Source: Parafilimonas terrae (GTDB taxonomy: Bacteria > Bacteroidota > Bacteroidia > Chitinophagales > Chitinophagaceae). Taken from it: a DNA stretch of 64,000 nt. Positions 61,777-64,000 of the stretch are shown here, piece after piece. The translations under genes were made by a program, and so were the position numbers. Each line of letters begins with the position of its first letter. Positions within the stretch are counted from its first letter, which is position 1. The DNA is taken from positions 1 to 64,000 of the forward strand of contig NZ_FOXQ01000011.1 in the NCBI RefSeq assembly GCF_900115755.1. Direction: 5' to 3'. Below the pieces are notes generated by a model. That model was given only the letters and a program-made list of their open reading frames with translations, searched no databases and had not been told where the DNA came from.

Positions 61777-62805
61777 TTATTTCAAAGCATTCCATCCCTG
61801 CGCTGTGATGTCAAAAGCATTTCCACCCTTGCTTATCAGTTTACGGCCTTCATCCAGTTCCGTCATATAGCCAACTATGCTGATATTATCATTCAAAACA
61901 AGTTTATCATAATCGTCCTGCTTCGCCGTAAAAACCAGTTCATAATCTTCACCGCCGTTAAGCGCACAAACAGTAGGGTCTAACCCAAATTTAAAAGCAG
62001 CCAAACGGGTTTCTTCGGCAATGGGTAATTTATCTTCATGCAGCCTGCAACCTAAATTGCTTTGATTGCTTATGTGCAATACTTCACTGCTTAAACCATC
62101 ACTTATATCCATCATTGCAGTTGGTACAATATTTTGCTCCGCGAAATATTCAATAATATCCTTTCTTGCTTCAGGTTTTAAAAAACGGCCAACTATATAG
62201 CTTTCATTTTCGAGGTCAGGTTGTATCTGCGGGTTTTCAAGATAAATACTTTTCTCCCTTTCCAGCAATGTAAGGCCTAAAAATGCAGCGCCTAAATCTC
62301 CGCTTACACAAATTAAATCGCCTTTATTTGCAGTGCTTCTTTTTACAAACTTATCAGGCGCAACTTCTCCTATTGCAGTAACAGAAATAATAAATCCTTT
62401 CTGAGATGAAGACGTATCGCCGCCAACCAGGTCAACATTATATCTTTCACAGGCGGCATAAATGCCTTCATAAAATTCATTCAATGCTTCAAGGCTAAAG
62501 CGGTTGCTTACGCCAATGCTAACAGTGATTTGCGCAGGTGTTGCGTTCATGGCATACACGTCGCTCAGGTTTACAACCACGCTTTTATAACCAAGATGTT
62601 TTAAAGGCGTGTACATTAAATCAAAATGCACACCTTCAATTAAAAGATCGGTTGTAACAACAATTTGTTTTCCGTAATGATCAATTACTGCGGCATCATC
62701 ACCCACACCTACAATAGTAGATGCGTTGCTTATTTCAAAATTTTTTGTAAGGTGATTGATCAACCCAAATTCTCCCAACGTTGATATTTCTGTGCGGTTA
62801 CTCAT
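61777..62805 (-). CDS. thiL: thiamine-monophosphate kinase
   Basis: The 342-residue enzyme phosphorylates thiamine monophosphate to the pyrophosphate form. The N-terminal IVGVGDDAAVIDHYGKQIVV, VTTDLLIEGVHFDLMYTPLK, GYKSVVVNLSDVYAMNATPA, DLVGGDTSSSQKGFIISVTA and the later AMMDISDGLSSEVLHISNQS match ThiL metal and nucleotide sites. Length is normal. No other thi genes or TPP riboswitch were recognised in the window. The gene is convergent with the transglutaminase-like gene. Confidence 0.95.
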   Translation of the reverse strand: MSNRTEISTLGEFGLINHLTKNFEISNASTIVGVGDDAAVIDHYGKQIVVTTDLLIEGVHFDLMYTPLKHLGYKSVVVNLSDVYAMNATPAQITVSIGVSNRFSLEALNEFYEGIYAACERYNVDLVGGDTSSSQKGFIISVTAIGEVAPDKFVKRSTANKGDLICVSGDLGAAFLGLTLLEREKSIYLENPQIQPDLENESYIVGRFLKPEARKDIIEYFAEQNIVPTAMMDISDGLSSEVLHISNQSNLGCRLHEDKLPIAEETRLAAFKFGLDPTVCALNGGEDYELVFTAKQDDYDKLVLNDNISIVGYMTELDEGRKLISKGGNAFDITAQGWNALK

Positions 62806-62810
62806 TGCTA

Positions 62811-62843
62811 TTTACGATTTACGATTTTGGATGTACGATTTAG
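62811..62843. repeat. degenerate TTTACGATTT tandem repeat
   Basis: Three imperfect copies occur: TTTACGATT, TTACGATTTTGG and TGTACGATTTAGG. An inverted relative lies near 63329-63355 (CGTAAACCCAAAATCTAAA) on the other side of the four-helix-bundle gene. Confidence 0.5.
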
Positions 62844-62878
62844 GCCTCTTCAATATTCTGACAGTTTAATTATTTATT

Positions 62879-63235
62879 TTATAATTTTTTATTGTGCAAA
62901 GTTTTCAGGCTTGCAACAATAATGGCAAGCAGTTCATCACCTTCTTTATGCAAAAGATTTATTGATTCACCAAAGGAAGGATTTAATTCAACTATCATTT
63001 CAAGAAAAAAAATTGATTCATCCAGTTCTTCTTCAACGATCTTTAATTTATTTATAAAATCTGCGTGTGATTTTGCACGGCAGGCTGCCCGGTAATTTGC
63101 TGTTGATGAAGATGCTGAACGGTTGCCCTGATCAGCGTAATTTTTATTAACAATATTATACGGAAGGCGTAAAACAAGTCTTGCATAACCTAAAGCATAT
63201 TGCTTTAATCTGTGCATTAAAATTTCTTTCGTCAT
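62879..63235 (-). CDS. four-helix-bundle protein (23S rRNA intervening-sequence type)
   Basis: The 118-residue protein is almost entirely helical, with AARCRAKSHADFINKLKIVE-like core (SSSTANYRAACRAKSHADFI) and EEELDESIFFLEMIVELNPS. That pattern is the family of small helical-bundle proteins first noted in 23S rRNA intervening sequences and now found widely in Bacteroidota. They form rings; function is unknown. No rRNA is near here. It lies between thiL and the inositol-phosphatase gene, with degenerate repeats on both sides, which suggests a mobile or recently inserted cassette. Confidence 0.88.
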   Translation of the reverse strand: MTKEILMHRLKQYALGYARLVLRLPYNIVNKNYADQGNRSASSSTANYRAACRAKSHADFINKLKIVEEELDESIFFLEMIVELNPSFGESINLLHKEGDELLAIIVASLKTLHNKKL

Positions 63236-63350
63236 TTTGTTTAAGGTTTTAGATTTACAATTTATGATTAAACCCTTATTTTGAATTTATAAACCTATAA
63301 CGTAATCAGGCACTAAGCAAATCGTAAACCCAAAATCTAAAAATTGTACA

Positions 63351-64000
63351 TTATTCTACTTCCCCGCCCTGTACCACTTTCAAAAGATCATCATGTATAA
63401 TGCCGTTAGTGGCTATAATGCCCGGCTGGTAAGGGTTATAGTAATCCCCTTTCATATCGGTTACTTTACCGCCTGCTTCTTCAATTATCAAAAAACCTGC
63501 TGCGCTGTCCCAAGCATTCAGCTTATGTTCAAAGAATCCATCGAAGCGGCCTGCTGCAACATAACAAAGATCGATGGCAGCACTTCCAAACCGCCTTACC
63601 GGAACGCCTTTTCTTATAAACTTTCCAAACACTTCAAGCGGGCCGTTTGGCATATCAAGATAAGTATATGGGAACCCCGTAACCAGGCAACTGTTAACTA
63701 AATGCTGCGTTTTGCTTACGCGTATCGGCTGGCCGTTTAAGCTTGCACCCTGGCCGCGTTCTGCAAAAAAAAGTTCATCAATAAAAGGGTTATACACTGC
63801 TCCCAGTTCCATTTTACCGTCTTTTTCAATACCAATACTTACGCAGCATATTGGTATATGATTGGCATAGTTTACGGTGCCATCAATAGGATCAATTATC
63901 CATTTGTAGTTTGAATCCTGCACAATTTCACCGGACTCTTCACTTAAAATGTAATGATCAGGATAGTTTTTTTTGATGATCTCAAAAATTGCTTCCTCGC
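63351..64000 (-). CDS. inositol monophosphatase family protein, 5' end cut by the window
   Basis: The reading frame runs to the right edge, so about the first 60 residues are missing. Seen are YILSEESGE (the metal-site Glu pair), KWIIDPIDGTVNYANHIPIC (Asp-Pro-Ile-Asp-Gly-Thr), GAVYNPFIDELFFAERGQGA and LNAWDSAAGFLIIEEAGGKV, the late Asp motif. Family members dephosphorylate inositol phosphate or related sugars and 3'-phosphoadenosine phosphates. Sequence does not fix the substrate. The stop codon is at 63351. Confidence 0.92.
   Translation of the reverse strand, partial: EEAIFEIIKKNYPDHYILSEESGEIVQDSNYKWIIDPIDGTVNYANHIPICCVSIGIEKDGKMELGAVYNPFIDELFFAERGQGASLNGQPIRVSKTQHLVNSCLVTGFPYTYLDMPNGPLEVFGKFIRKGVPVRRFGSAAIDLCYVAAGRFDGFFEHKLNAWDSAAGFLIIEEAGGKVTDMKGDYYNPYQPGIIATNGIIHDDLLKVVQGGEVE

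Noticed and set aside
62879-63235. Four-helix-bundle gene as evidence for a nearby rRNA intervening sequence
   Set aside because: No 23S rRNA sequence is present; the family is widespread outside rRNA genes.

Overview
The window reads as a chromosomal segment of a Bacteroidota bacterium, most likely of the Chitinophagaceae. The reasons are a SusC/SusD pair, a giant secreted protein with a type IX secretion sorting tail, promoters of the TAnnTTTG type, almost no Shine-Dalgarno sequences, and the overall gene families. No tRNA, rRNA, CRISPR array or complete insertion sequence was seen. About 41 protein genes are supported.

Region 1 (1-2206) is sparse. It has a possible end of an IS21-like element, two small Bacteroidota proteins of unknown function and a broken gene fragment.

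Region 2 (2207-13770) is the most striking part. It holds an OmpR-type response regulator and histidine kinase surrounded by stress and low-oxygen genes: ribosome hibernation factor, an inactive-looking FMN glutamate synthase paralogue, RIC-like hemerythrin, SPFH protein, universal stress protein, aconitase, an FMN glutamate synthase and a GreA/Rnk-type protein. Three promoters share the same architecture: four TAAT half-sites spaced exactly 11 bp, then a TAnnTTTG box exactly 14 bp after the last one. I infer that this is the operator of the adjacent response regulator and that the genes form one regulon, similar in spirit to dormancy regulons elsewhere. One of the promoters reads first into a ~275-nt terminator-bounded stretch that could be a small RNA, a small-protein gene or an attenuated leader.

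Region 3 (14074-22982) carries a 2110-residue secreted esterase with FN3, PA14 and Ig-like modules and a sorting tail. A small secreted protein divergent from a LytS/LytTR two-component pair follows.

Region 4 (22998-30331) is an assimilatory nitrite cluster: Crp/Fnr regulator, siroheme methyltransferase, nirB, nirD, a formate/nitrite channel and an outer-membrane porin. Paired palindromes lie in the divergent cobA/nirB promoter.

Region 5 (30355-47771) is a sugar-use locus. A GH36-type glycosidase, an exported amidohydrolase, aldolase, PfkB kinase and SIS isomerase lie on the minus strand, and a DeoR regulator lies divergent. Further on are a DMT transporter, SusC/SusD, two surface proteins and a D-threonine-aldolase-like enzyme. 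The cytoplasmic enzymes fit the tagatose-6-phosphate route from galactosamine-type sugars. Phased CTTTC repeats at two promoters suggest DeoR controls both arms.

Region 6 (47800-64000) is mixed: a YiaA/B membrane protein, a Crp/Fnr regulator, dipeptidase, PQQ-type sugar dehydrogenase, exported AGE-family enzyme, retropepsin-like protein, GH9 glycosidase, M29 aminopeptidase, FabD, M28 peptidase, transglutaminase-like protein, ThiL, a four-helix-bundle protein and an inositol monophosphatase cut by the window edge. All function calls come from reading translated motifs by eye; no database search was run.
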